NCBI RefSeq assembly: GCF_024586455.1
Contig: NC_065923.1
Span: 6,017,501 to 6,081,500 of the forward strand
DNA length: 64,000 nt
Direction: 5' to 3'
Source: Bactrocera neohumeralis
Lineage: Eukaryota; Arthropoda; Insecta; Diptera; Tephritidae
Shown here: one piece after another, positions 23,501 to 35,000 of the stretch
Position numbering within the stretch: the first letter of the stretch is position 1
Layout of the letters: each line of letters begins with the position of its first letter
Translations under genes and position numbers: made by a program
The notes under the pieces: model-generated
Databases searched by the model: none
Told to the model about the DNA's origin: nothing
The model's input: only the letters and a program-made list of their open reading frames with translations

Positions 23501-24923
23501 GCTTACTTTTAGACACCAGAGATACTGATCCCCACAAATTTGTTGGCGGTGCCTACTTGGCAACATCACGTGGCGGCTATTGTAGTGTATTTAGTTTGGC
23601 TGGAGCTAATGATGCTAGTAGGACGCTTCCCCATATTCGGCGTTTATGTGCAAATGTTCACAAAAGGTAAGAGAAAGGTAGAAAAAAGGCTAACTTCGAG
23701 CCCTATTGTAGAGTGTTAGTGCTCTTTTATTTTCAAGATTTGATCATGTTTTTATAAGCACATCTGTATACTTTATTTCACAAATAATACTCAATCACCT
23801 AACGGGTTTTCATAATATTTTGCAGTTGCCGGCAACTTTTGTAAATTCCTTTTGGCCTACATCTGTTTATTGATTGCCTTCTGCCTCAGCTTCTCGGTGC
23901 TATTCAACGACTATCCACCATTTGAAAATATCACATGGTAAAAACCGATAATAATACTGATTGAGTATTAAATACTTTATAAATATTTCATCCTGCTTTA
24001 GGTCGCTGCTCAAAGCCATCACGATGATGTCCGGAGAACTGGAGTTTGAGGATATATTTTATGGAGATATACCCGTTAAATTTCCAGTTACCTCACATAT
24101 TTTGTTTCTCTGCTTTGTATTGCTCGTGACGGTCATACTCACTAACCTGATGGTGGGTTTGGCTGTCAGCGATATTCAGGGTCTACAAGTATCGGCCACC
24201 CTAGATCGGTTGGTGCGTCAGGCAGAGCTTATTTCACGACTAGAAAGCTTATTCTTCTCACGCTTACTCCGCCGAGCACCAGTAAAATTAATGCAACTCT
24301 GCAAGCGTAGCGCGCTATTACGCACTTCACGCAACAAATTACAGTTCGTGACTCGGCCAAATGATCCGCGTGACAATCAGTTACCCGAGGACATCAAGTT
24401 GAATATTTACAAACTGGTGGCTGAGCGACGCGATCGCAATTTGAGTTTACGTCGGCGAAAACTCGAAAGTAACTACAACATGTTTAATCAGAGCTTACAG
24501 CGACAGTTTGAAGAAAAAAAGCGTTGCACTGCCATACCAGTTGGGTCGTCGGCTGATAAAACATCAGCAAACTCCGTAACGAAAAACAATAATATAAATA
24601 ATAAAAAATCAAGTAATGATTTAAAGGAACCGCATGTTACGATTACGGTACGCGAAAACGACTGCTTGTTACGACCGCGTTCGGCTACCAATGTGCACGA
24701 TCAGTTAATGGCCGAAAGCGATGTGGCCGTGAAGCTTAAGAGCCAGGTCAATGGCATTTCGGACGTGCGCGCCGAAGTGATGGCGCTGCGCGAGCAATTA
24801 CGCGGAATCGGCCAAAAATTGGACAGTTTTGCGGACAGTGCAAGTAAGAAACTAAATTTCACGGCAGAAGAAATGTGTCGAATAAAAATTCATCTCGAGC
24901 AGAAAGCATCCTTTCAAGGTTGA
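20511..24923 (+). CDS. pyx: TRPA cation channel pyrexia
   Basis: Eleven exons: 20511-20537, 20624-20867, 20950-21193, 21534-21693, 21819-21948, 22026-22370, 22798-23291, 23367-23450, 23513-23666, 23826-23937 and 24002-24923. All have GT-AG borders and compatible phases, giving 971 aa. Exon 3 could instead start at 20938, adding four residues. Seen: a short acidic N-terminus starting MENVRFSII; about eight ankyrin repeats (residues ~95-400, with 'TPLHFACCRGN', 'TPLHLACLSQS', 'TPLHIAALNE'); transmembrane segments from ~487; a pore region 'NITWSLLKAITMMSGELEFE' around 660-680; S6 'VLLVTVILTNLMVGLAVSD'; and a basic, coiled C-terminus. Pyrexia is a heat-activated channel of sensory neurons in Drosophila, with K+ and Na+ permeability. 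The overall pattern fits pyx better than painless, waterwitch or TrpA1; the paralogue choice is from memory. Confidence 0.93.
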
Positions 24924-25039
24924 TCCACAAGTTTGGAGATTTTTACTTTGCGAGATGATCATTAAGAAAAGCTTTAATATATTTTTCATAACACTGGCAT
25001 TATTTTTGTAAGAAAAAAGCGGAAATTTAATTTCAACCA

Positions 25040-25045
25040 AATAAA
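25040..25045 (+). terminator. polyadenylation signal of pyx
   Basis: AATAAA about 115 bases after the pyx stop codon. Another AATAAA lies near 25129. Confidence 0.5.
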
Positions 25046-25299
25046 CTGTGTTAAATGTCTATATACTTACGAATCGAAATATAAAGTGCAATGATTTTTT
25101 TTGTTTTTCTGATGAAAGAAATTTACAACAATAAAAATATTAACAAATACAAATGTATACATATGTGTGTTTGTGAATTGATCAATTAAAACAGTTACAC
25201 ATTGTCATCAGTCCACATTTGCATATGACCTTAGAAATAAAGACAATTGCATTTGCTTCGACAATTACTTTTAATCATCCATAAATGTCATTGGCATCA

Positions 25300-25623
25300 T
25301 TAGACGCGCCTGGCTGTTTCGGTCAGCCATTTGTCGTTACTTTGGTTCCATATGAGTGTGCCTTCCGATGGTATGGGAGCGTCCTTCTTCACTAGAGTCC
25401 ATGTCTTGGTGATCGGGTCAAAGGCGAAGTTCTTCGAGTTGGCTGGAGTCGGCGGTGGGGTGTTAATTATAAGCGGTTTTCGCGTGACTGGGACAAAAGT
25501 GGGCTTAGGACCAACCTGGGCGCCCCCGCTTATCAATTCATACTCGGCGTTGGGATCGTTAGCTGGTCGGGGCAAAGCAGCAACAAATGTCGCACAGCTA
25601 ACTATTATTGCGGCTGATCTCAT
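25300..25623 (-). CDS. small secreted protein, unrecognised
   Basis: A 107-aa product if it starts at the second in-frame ATG (25623). That start gives a good signal peptide (MRSAAIIVSCATFVAALP). The upstream ATG at 25704 would add a 27-residue polar leader before the hydrophobic run and is less likely. The mature part is Pro/Thr-rich, then has 'FAFDPITKTWTLVKKDA' and 'IWNQSNDKWLTETARRV'. No cysteines occur after the signal peptide. An intron in the 5' untranslated region is plausible: 'cttggtaagt' at about 25711 paired with 'ttgtag' near 25675. A TATATAATAAG-type TATA box lies at 25801-25814. It is convergent with pyx. Function unknown. Confidence 0.6.
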   Translation of the reverse strand: MRSAAIIVSCATFVAALPRPANDPNAEYELISGGAQVGPKPTFVPVTRKPLIINTPPPTPANSKNFAFDPITKTWTLVKKDAPIPSEGTLIWNQSNDKWLTETARRV

Positions 25624-25800
25624 TTGAAAAATATTTAAAAAAGTAATAAAACTATTGTTAATTTCTGGATCTACAATTTTTTTTGTACACGAATTTGGAA
25701 GCAAAACTTACCAAGCGCGAAAGTATTCCTTAACCTTTTCATATTTTCAATTCCTTCGGTAAATTTGTTTTTCTTTCAGTTGAATATCTTAATTGGCACA

Positions 25801-25814
25801 CTTATTATATATTC
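25801..25814 (-). promoter_or_regulatory. TATA box for the 25.3-kb gene
   Basis: Minus strand reads GAATATATAATAAG. It lies about 90 bases upstream of the proposed first splice donor, a plausible core promoter position. Confidence 0.4.
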
Positions 25815-26614
25815 AGTTGTAGTTGTTTTTACAGTAACCTATTTGTTTACTGTGTTGTTAGCGTCTTTTCTCTCCAAATGTCGATTCTCTACTGATCTTT
25901 CGAATCCATTCAGTTGCATAAAATTATAATTCTTTTGCAGATACTCGGCTGTAAATATGCTTACATATATGTATGTATGTATGTATGCATGTAGACACAT
26001 TTGCGTAGTTATGTTCGAATGTCTGTAGGTCTTTTTGTAGATTTATATTTTTGTCTACTGATCTTATTTGCACTCATTCCGATGTGACGTTATGAGCTGT
26101 GAGTTAACCTTTTTGATTGCTCATGTCAAGAGCGCTCTAAACAATAAAATATCCATAAAACAATTCCAAAATATGAGTCATTTGAGCTGATCTTACAATA
26201 TGAGACAATTATCTAGCTGGTTAAATGGCATTTTTTTATTAGTATGGGTCATCAAACCTGAAGGAAATTACCTATAATCAATAAAAGCTTCGTAAATCGA
26301 CGAAGCCGGCCACAAATCCATTGCGGATGTTAGCTGCTCTGAATGTTTTGAAGTATGAGATTTAAGTGCAGACTGATAGAACCTTACAATTCGCCCTGTG
26401 ACAAAATAGCTTCGCTGAGCTCACGTGAGACCTGTGTAAACCTCAAGAAGTTTATATATGTACATAAGTGTTATGTTTCCACCATTATATAGTTGTGGCC
26501 TTTTTTACTTATTATATTACCTGTCAAATGCTAGATCTAGTAAATGAATCCGCTTTTAAACGACTGATGTATTCCCAGATCTATTAATATTTAGTCTGTA
26601 AACTATTTTTATTT
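25815..26614. other. intergenic, no gene seen
   Basis: AT-rich, with a TATG microsatellite at about 25969-25995. No exon or repeat family recognised. Confidence 0.4.
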
Positions 26615-26928
26615 TGTAATTTAAAAAACTAAACAAACTAAGGCTGCGCCGAAACTATTATCTTCTTTATGGGTGAATTTCTTATAGAAAAAATTGTATC
26701 AAGAGATCTTTATCTTGGTTTTGATCGGTCAGTTAATTTGATATCGGTGATTCTGACAAATGAGCAGCTTCTTATAGATAAAAGACGTTTGGAAACTTTC
26801 AGATGTACTATATATCCAAAAAATTGAGGCATTAGTTCGCACATACTTAGCTAAATCGATTCAGCTCGTCACGCGGACCATTTATATATATTATATGTAT
26901 ACTTTATGGGCCCCTCTAATTAATTAAC
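26615..26928 (+). repeat. interspersed repeat X, short diverged copy
   Basis: Starts 'aaggctgcgccgaaac' and ends with 'gctaaatcgattcagctcgt' and 'tatactttatgggccc', matching the ends of the 17.0-kb copy. The middle is largely deleted. It abuts the 3' end of the RTE element at 26930. Confidence 0.65.
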
Positions 26929-26929
26929 C

Positions 26930-28175
26930 TCTCCTTCTTCTTCTTCCTTTTTACTGGCGTGAAAATCGCTTACGCGATTATAGCCGAGTTAACAACAGCG
27001 CGCCAGTCGTTTATTTTTTTCGCTACGTGGCGCGAATTGGAGATTCCAAGCGAAGCCAGGTCCTTCCAACGGAGTGGAGGTCTTCCTCTTCCTCTGCTTC
27101 CCCCGTCGAATACTTTCAGAGCTGGAGTGTTGTTGTCCATTCGGACGACATGACCTAGCCAGCGTAGCCGCTGTCTTTTAATTCGCTGAACTATGTCAAT
27201 GTCATCGTATATCTCATACAGCTCATCGTGCCATCGAATGCTATATTCGCCGTGGCCAGTGCGCAAAGGACCATAAATCTTTCGCAGAACTTTTCTCTCG
27301 AAAACTCGCAACGTCGACTCATCTATTGTTGTCATCGTCCACGCCTCTGCATCGTATAGCATGACGGGAATAATGAGTGACTTATAGAGTTTTGGTTTCG
27401 TTCGTCGAGAGAGGACTTTACTTCTTAATTGCCTACTTAGTCCGAACAAGCACCTGTTGGCAAGAGATATCCTGCGTTGAATTTCGAGGCTGACGTTGTT
27501 ATTGGTGTTGATACTGGTTCCTAAATATACGAAATTATCTACAACTTCGAAGTTATGACTGTCAACAGTGACTCCCCCTGCGGGTAGGGGGGACCCCCTT
27601 TGGGTTCGGGGGGGAAACCGAATATACCCGTGGTAAGGCATGCCTGTCGTAAGAGGCGACTAAAATTCTGACCACCAGTCCAGAGCCGTATAGAACCTTG
27701 GAGGTAACTCCAACCTGCTCATGTGGACTGGCTCCTCGGGGAGTATCGTGGTGGTTGTGGTTAAAACCCAAATGCGGGAAGAATTGACCTTGTCAGTTGA
27801 ATGTGGAGTTGCATTGCAACCGGGTGCCGGACCCAAAGCACGGCAGAGGTTTTAGATGGGCCTCGAACCCGACCAAGGTGGTTAGTGTGTCCATTCCACA
27901 CTGCCAATTGGTACTGAAAATGCTTAGCATTCTCAGGGCGCTGATCAACGCATTAATTTGATCCGCTGTGCTTTTGAGCGCCGTGGAGTAAGGCTGTCGT
28001 CAGCAGGTACCCACGTTAAACACACCGGACGTTGTCAACAGTCGTGACTGTGACGACTGTTTATTTGATGACAGGATATATTTCGTCTCGTTCACCACCA
28101 GACCCATTTGCTTAGCTACTTTATCCATTCTGGAGAAAGCAGAACTAACGGCGCGGTTGTTAAGGCCAATTATGT
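26930..28175 (-). mobile_element. 5'-truncated RTE-type non-LTR retrotransposon
   Basis: Minus strand, 28170 to 26970, encodes the C-terminal part of an RTE reverse transcriptase. It begins around 'NNRAVSSAFSRMDKVAKQMG' and 'VVNETKYILSS'. It then resumes after an insertion with 'NFEVVDNFVYLGTSIN', 'LSRRTKPKLYKSLIIPV', 'FERKVLRKIYGPLRTGHGEY' and 'LRWLGHVVRMD'. The frame downstream of the insertion (223 codons) is open to a stop at 26970. The 3' untranslated region is very short and ends in a (gaa)n-like tail, as is usual for RTE. Five residues after 'LRWKD' are missing relative to the 18.4-kb copy. Confidence 0.85.
27570..28032 (+). mobile_element. 463-bp insertion nested in the RTE copy
   Basis: GC-rich sequence beginning 'gactccccctgcgggtag' and containing 'ggcatgcctgtcgtaagag'. 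It interrupts the RTE reverse transcriptase frame. A 10-base duplication TGTCAACAGT flanks it (27560-27569 and 28033-28042), which marks a target-primed insertion. No long reading frame. It resembles the 5' end of an insect non-LTR element or a SINE built from one; the family is not certain. Confidence 0.7.
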
Positions 28176-28894
28176 TAAGGAGATCACTTTACAAATTAAA
28201 GTCTTAAGACCTAAGAGATCATATACATATAAATAATATTCTTTGGATAGAAACGGTATTATATATCTCTGTCCGTGTTTGTGTATCGATATTACATACA
28301 AATGAGTATACAAATGTGTTTGTACACAAATTTTAAATAATTCTCTCTGCTAAAAAGTTCGCTGGCTTTGATTGATGAAAAACAAGGCAACGCTTTGGTT
28401 CAGACTTTGATTCAAACAGCAACTGATAACCTTTGATAATGGACATCTCTCCATAATTGGCGATTTTTTAACACATGCGTGTATATGTATGTTTGTATAA
28501 ATAATGATTTTATTTGTTTAAATTTCATTGGAAGAACGTTAGTTATAAATTCCTTAAAATTAATTAGACGCCAAAATATAAAGACTAATAAACATACACG
28601 CAATAAAGTGTGTGTGTGAGTGCATGCTTATAAGCGGATCAGTCGCTAACTTAATCTATGTGGCAGAGGCGGTCCACTTTAATTTAACATTACTTCCGAA
28701 TTAGTTGTAAATATAGATTTTCTTTCAACTTCCTGGATGAAATTTATGTTCATTAAAAATGCGCTCTCAGCCATTTATAAGGCATTACAGGTTCCCATGC
28801 GTACAAAAACAACATCTGAAAGGAATAAAAGCAAATTGAATGGGTATTTGAGCAACAAAGTGAAGGGAAAAGCATTCGGCGCTGTGACCAGCCT
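28176..28894. other. intergenic, no gene seen
   Basis: AT-rich. The last part is the 3' untranslated region of the Kazal gene on the minus strand. No clear AATAAA was found for it here. Confidence 0.4.
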
Positions 28895-29396
28895 TCAATA
28901 CCAACCTTGACCGCAACGTGCGGCGCAGTCCAGACGAGCGTGGTTGTGATAATTCTGACTGTCGCTGCCACAAACAGGATTGTATTCCATGGTGGTGGGA
29001 CAGGCCCTCAAACAGGCTAGATAACGAGGCGAAGGCACTGTTGTCGACGAGGCGGGCGGTGCAGGAGTGGTAGTCGTAGTGCCGGCACCTATGTGAGCCA
29101 AGTGATGCAAAGGAGAATTCCACTTTAGGTGTTGTTGTTTGTTAGTAATAATAATGAACTATGCGCTTACCAGGGCGATCAGGCAAAAATGGATTCGAAA
29201 AAATTGGACCCTGCCACTGCCACTGTTGGGGACGCCCACTTGCCAGCGCGCACATTTGCACTAAACACAAACAGAGAAAGCCAATTTTAAATATTTAACA
29301 TTAGGAAAAAATCTTTATTCTTTATTACGTTAGGTAAAAATACAACAAACAAAAACACATACCGCAAATACACAATATAATTAATTTCGAATTCAT
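28895..29396 (-). CDS. secreted Kazal-domain protein, three exons
   Basis: Exons (minus): 29396-29363, 29260-29171 and 29088-28895, phases 1 and 1, giving 105 aa. Exon 1 plus the start of exon 2 give a signal peptide (MNSKLIILCIC, then VQMCALASG). The mature protein starts with a Gln/Trp/Pro-rich segment, then a Thr/Pro/Ser linker, then a Kazal-like domain: 'CLRACPTTMEYNPVCGSDSQ', then 'NYHNHARLDCAARCG'. Five cysteines are present where a classical Kazal domain has six; the position after 'NYHNH' is Ala. Exon 3 could start earlier, at an 'aaag' acceptor, but that changes frame, so the 'cacatag' acceptor is preferred. Likely an extracellular serine-protease inhibitor-like protein. Target unknown. 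Confidence 0.75.
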
Positions 29397-29526
29397 GTTT
29401 ATCACTGTCTTATTTCCGAATTTCGTATGCAAATAAATCTGAACACGCGTATATTAGTGAGCAGCGTGCGTTATTCCCCGGCAACCTTCTGTGATTAACT
29501 TACCGTAAATTATATTTCACTGCCGG

Positions 29527-29534
29527 TTTTATAC
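29527..29534 (-). promoter_or_regulatory. TATA box of the Kazal gene
   Basis: Minus strand GTATAAAA, about 130 bases upstream of the ATG at 29396. A possible 5' untranslated intron ('ggtaagttaatcacag') lies between. Confidence 0.5.
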
Positions 29535-29539
29535 GCGCC

Positions 29540-32010
29540 GTCATTGGGAAGATCAAGCAAAACCCCATTACTCAGCTCAAACTCCTACATACATACATAC
29601 ACACATACATATGTACATATGTACATCCAAACTACAAGTGTCCACATTATGCTCACACATTCGTATTTGCGTATCAATATACATAGATTATACTGCATGT
29701 TATGAAAGATTATTGAATGCTTGGTTTGCCACGATGCTCTCCAGCCTACTCTTGGCTAAGTAATACATACATACGTACATAGCTATATGGCAGTTCGACT
29801 TTTCTCTTCTACAAGTTGTATACTTAGAACTTTAGAAGATCGTTAAGCAATCGAAGAGGCTTCCTAAACTTTGCTTTTACAATCTAGTCAGTAACACTAG
29901 TTACAATGTAGTCTATAGCTCGTTGATTTCACTGCGTGATACTTACGAACTTAGACTTAGACTATAAATAGATTTGATGTAGATATTTTTGAGTTTGTTA
30001 AAAAGATATAAAAAAAAACGTGCACTTATGTATGTAATTTATTTTGCACACCCTAAAAAGAGAGACTAGGAATTCATATTGTGTCTTTCTAAGTCTTTCT
30101 TTAACTCATATGTACATATGTATGTGGATTTTTTAAACTCTCGTTTTGAAACCAAAGCTATTGATAACTTATTGAATCATTGATCACACAAATGTTTGCT
30201 TTTGTTATCAGATATGGTGAATGATGTTTTGTTTAATATTTCAAATTGCATTCTCTTTTGGAGAATGTCCGATTAATGTTTACATCTGTACATATGTACA
30301 TATGTATATGTATTTTTATCCATAAAAAAACGCACGACTTGAATATTCGCAAATTAAGCTCAGAAGTTTTTTAACTTCGTTGCTTTCTGCTTTTGATTGT
30401 TTACAGTTCAAGAATATACAAACCGACACACATTTGTACTTTCCGTGAGGTGAAAAAATCCCCAAGGTGTAAACTCGTTTTGATTCCTACTTTACTGCGC
30501 AAAGATTAGTTAAAAAGGAATAACCCGGCGAGTATAAAAACATAAGCCGTTAGTCGCATTCGAGTACTCGCCGACAATTTTTGAGTGCTGCTTTGATGCC
30601 CCGAGGTATTGTGTCTTATCATTAATTACCACCACATTGCCCTATTCTATCCTGAAAGTGCGTGTTATATTGTTTTAATTTTAATAATTTATTACATCGA
30701 AATATATTCGGACTACCGATACTCAAATACATTGAAAAGGTTTACGCGGAAACTAATACCTACATATCAGGGTCCGTTCCGGTTACCTAGACCCGACTGT
30801 CGTTGAGGACGGTATTAAATGAAAAAGATCAATATTTACTTAAAAAAATCAAAATTTCCGATAAAAATGAGTTATCTTAGAGCGAATTCTAATTGAGTGT
30901 TCCGCCCTGAAAAATATCATGGTAATTCCTGTTCATATGTAAAATTTATACAATCACTTTACACTTATAAAAATGACTAAACAATTATAGCTTAAGCCTC
31001 AAGCTATAACAACAAAACTCATTAAACACAAATTTAAAGTTAATTAAGCTACAAATAAGAATTATTAATTTTGCCGTTCTTTTTTTGTTGGAGGTTTGAG
31101 CTTTAGAAAGTTCTATAAGAGGGCGCTGCAAAAATTTAATAAACGATGTGTTTTCTTTTTTTGTATTTTAATGCAAAAGTTTTGGTGATTAAAAAAATTG
31201 GGTGTTTTGGGCCATATGAGCACCAAATTCGATGAAACCAGCGGACAAAAAAGTCCAAAATGACTTGCTGCAGGTGAAAAGAAATAAGAAAATCCACAAA
31301 ATCATTTTTTTCTGACTTAAAATGATGTTGATAGTGGACGAATTTTTCGCGAATATTTGCCTTAAAATTATATGAATTTTCACTTGCCTTCTGAACAAAC
31401 TGTTCAATTAACCGATATAAATTAATGAAAGATATAAAATATCATTTTTTGGTTCTTTTATTTCAGCTTCTCAAGTAGCATTTGTTTGTAAATAACGGTT
31501 AAACTATATAAAATAGCTTAAAATATAAATACATGCATTTATGCTTTCATATTGTTCTATTATAGCAAGATCACATACCAAATATTATTTTCACTTAAAC
31601 AATATATGATTTTTGGTCATTATGAGCATATTTTCGGAAAATATGTTTGTGCGTATGCTTCGCATTCGTCTAAAACTCATAGCTCTATTTAATTCTACAG
31701 GAAGTTCGTTTAAAAAATTTCGATTTCTTTTAGGTTCATATATGTATTTACATAAGAGTTTGTCTTTAAATGAAATTTGTACTTTTAAAGTGAGTTAAAG
31801 AAATAGAACACAATATCGTCACTATAAGATGAGCTAATGAGGTATATTTTAAGTAAATTAATCATAAATCCGTTTCACGTACAATTACAAGCAATACTTA
31901 AATTTAATTAAATAAATTCCATTAGGATAACAGAAATCGTTTTAGAAACAAACTATTATGTATGTATATATGTGAGTTATCTAAAATTATCGTCTTTTTA
32001 AAAATGGACT
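29540..32010. other. intergenic, no gene established
   Basis: AT-rich with CATA/TATG microsatellites (about 29583-29630, 30110-30122, 30288-30312). A TATAAAAA box at 30533-30540 is followed by an ATG at 30595 and a 'gtattg' donor-like site, but no second exon could be joined to it. Otherwise only chance reading frames. Confidence 0.4.
30533..30540 (+). promoter_or_regulatory. orphan TATA box
   Basis: TATAAAAA in a local GC-rich context ('cccggcgagtataaaaac'), followed about 30 bases downstream by 'cattcgagtactcgc'. It resembles the promoters of small secreted-protein genes, but no coding exon follows that I can support. Confidence 0.3.
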
Positions 32011-32013
32011 TGT

Positions 32014-35000
32014 TTAAACGCGTTTGTCATTCTTCTTCGTGTTGTTATTATTTTGCTTTGGCTTCGATTTTGCGTTTGCCGATATTGTTCGTTGTTGTTG
32101 TTGTTGTTGCGACTGATTTTCATCCAATTCTTGCTGTGAGCGCTGCGATGTATTTCGCTGTTTACGCACGACACTATTTTCACTCGTAGAATTATTTGCA
32201 CCACTAGTGGATTGTTGTTGTTTTTTCTTTGACAATTCTATACTGTTGATTTGTCGTTGCTTAGGATCCGGAGAGACGAAGAAGCCACAAACTTTATCAT
32301 CCCAAATTACTAACTTCACGTCGATGGTAGAGAACAATTGCAGCTTTACTGGTGGAGTCTTTGAATTGCGCTCGGCAATGAGCACATAAGCCGGGGCGTT
32401 TGAGGTGTCCACCAACACTTTTTGCATTTTAAAATTAATGCTGATCGAGTGGCCAGTTTCAATAGTGACCACATTCAACAAGTGTTGGAAAATTTCTGTT
32501 ACAACAGCGCGCATGGTAATTGATTGTTTTTCTTTAATATAGCGTTTAAAGAAAAGATTTATGGATTCGTCTCCGGCATTTTTAGCATTGTACTTTTGGT
32601 CATTACAAATTTTGGCAAGCATATGCAATTCGTCAGGGCTACGTTTGGGTGGTGGACAGTAGTCTAAGGCAGCAGCTAGGACCCTGAAATAAAATTTGAA
32701 TTAAAGATAAATGCACTAAAATAATTAATAGTCGCTTTTGAATACTGTACCTGTGAACTAGAATATCGGGGTATCTTCGTATAGGACTTGTGAAATGCGT
32801 ATAAATAGGTATGGAAAGAGCATAATGCCATAGGTCAGCCTCTTCTGATTTACCTTCACTACAGAAGTACCTTATAAATGAATGAAAAAAACAACAAATT
32901 AATAAATTTGAAAAAAGATTAATAAAATAATAAATAAAAAGAAAAACTTAATAAAAAAAAAAAATTAATAAATAAAAACAAAAATAAATAAAAAACTTAA
33001 AAAAAAAAAAATAAAAAACTTAAAAAAAAAAATAAATAAAAAACTTAAAAAAAAAATAAAAAAAAACTTAAAAAAAAAATAATTGAAAAATATTTTAAAA
33101 AATTAATCAAATAAAAAAAAAATATTTATAAATTCGAAAACAAAATTTTAAATTGAAGAAGTTTAGGAAAAAAATATAATTTAACCCCTGACGGATTGCA
33201 TTTCTAAATGAACTTTTTTTTCTAAATTTCAGTTTGTTTCATCTATAATGTATTAATAGGTATGGAAAGAGCTTAATGTCATAGGTCAGTCTCTTCTGAT
33301 TAACCTTCACTACACAAGTACCTAATAAATAATTGAAAAAAATTAATAATTTCAAAAAAAAAAAATAATAATAATTTCAAAAACAATAAATTCATAATTT
33401 AAAAAAAAAATTAAAAATAAATTATAAATTAAAAAAGGAAATCACTTAAAAAAAAAATAATAATAGATAAAATGAACACTTACTTAGCGCGTGCCATTGG
33501 TTTCGTGAGCAATGCACTTAAACAAGCGTCCATTGCTTCGGGATCTTTTGCCTCGCGAGACAGTTTCTGCATGCTGGCGTACACAGCCTTTGAGCTAGAG
33601 CAATCGAACTCCATTCCTAAGCTGAGTAATTTTTCACGCAAGTTCTTCATCGATTTCGAAAGTGGGGGACCATGATTACGTAAAATGGATATGTCAGGGA
33701 ATCGATCGTATATGAACCGCGCGACTGATTGATTCGCCAACAACATAAATTCTTCAATCAGAAAGTTTGCCTCTTGGCGACTATCCAACTCATAGTTTAA
33801 AGCTTCACCGGTTATGGGATCTAAATTGAAGCGTATTTTCGGATTATTGATTGATAATGCACCACCATCAAAGCGCTTCTGGCGTAATATTTCAGCAACT
33901 GTATTTAAAATTTTTATACGTGGGCATATGTCATTAACGGTGAAGCCGTTGCAAATCGTGGGGAAATCGTCTATGCCAAAATCTTCATTCGGATTGTCGA
34001 TCACTTTTTGTGCATGTTCATAGGCTAGCTGGACGCATGAATTGATAATTGTGCGCGTGAAACGCGGTTGACCAATGATTTCACCATGTTTATTTATACG
34101 CCAAAAAACGGAAAACGCAAATTTATCTTCACCTGGCAGTAGTGAGCACTTAAAGCACAATGTTTTAGGCAGCATGTGAATAACTTCGTTTACCAAATAT
34201 ATTGATGTGGCACGTTCTTTGACGATATTATCCAACTCACTGTTTTCTTGTAGGTAATGAGCTACATCGGAGATATGAACACCAATTTCATATATGTCGT
34301 CGTCCAAACTCTCCACGGAGACAGCATCGTCCAGATCACGGGCTGTAAGCGGATCAATTGTGAAAACACATTTTTCTCGCCAATCTTCCCGAAAACGTAA
34401 GTCAGCTGCACTTATAGGTGGATCTGGCTGCGCATACAGGTCATTGAAATGCTGCTCAAATGGTTTTATATTCTTCAATCCATTATGTAGTAGGATGGCT
34501 TTTAATTCAGCTTCTACATTACCAACTTTACCAACAGGTTGTAGCAATTCACCAATGCAATGTCCATTAATGTCCGTTTCAATAACTCGCACTAAATAAA
34601 GCAAACCACAGACATCATCTCGATTTTCTGTTGTTATGTGCGAAGAGCATGTGCTTTCTGGAATGTAAACCATTGGTACACGCATGTCGTGTGGTTTTAG
34701 TTTGTAATAACTTATCTCATCATTCAATTTCATGGAATTTTTGAAAGAAATAGTTCCAACAATTTCACGTAATGGCGTTTGTTTTACTATAGATATCACA
34801 AACGATTTCGGGCAATTATCTGGTACAGTAATGGCGGAAGCATCCATTTCAGTATCGTTTTCTGAATCAGGTGATTCTGTATCTTCGAACGGATCCTCGT
34901 CATCAGCTACAAATGGAATCAGAGAAACAAATTTACCATGGTAACTTCCAAGATAACTATATTTAAAGAAAATAAATAAATGAAATTAAACAAGATATAT

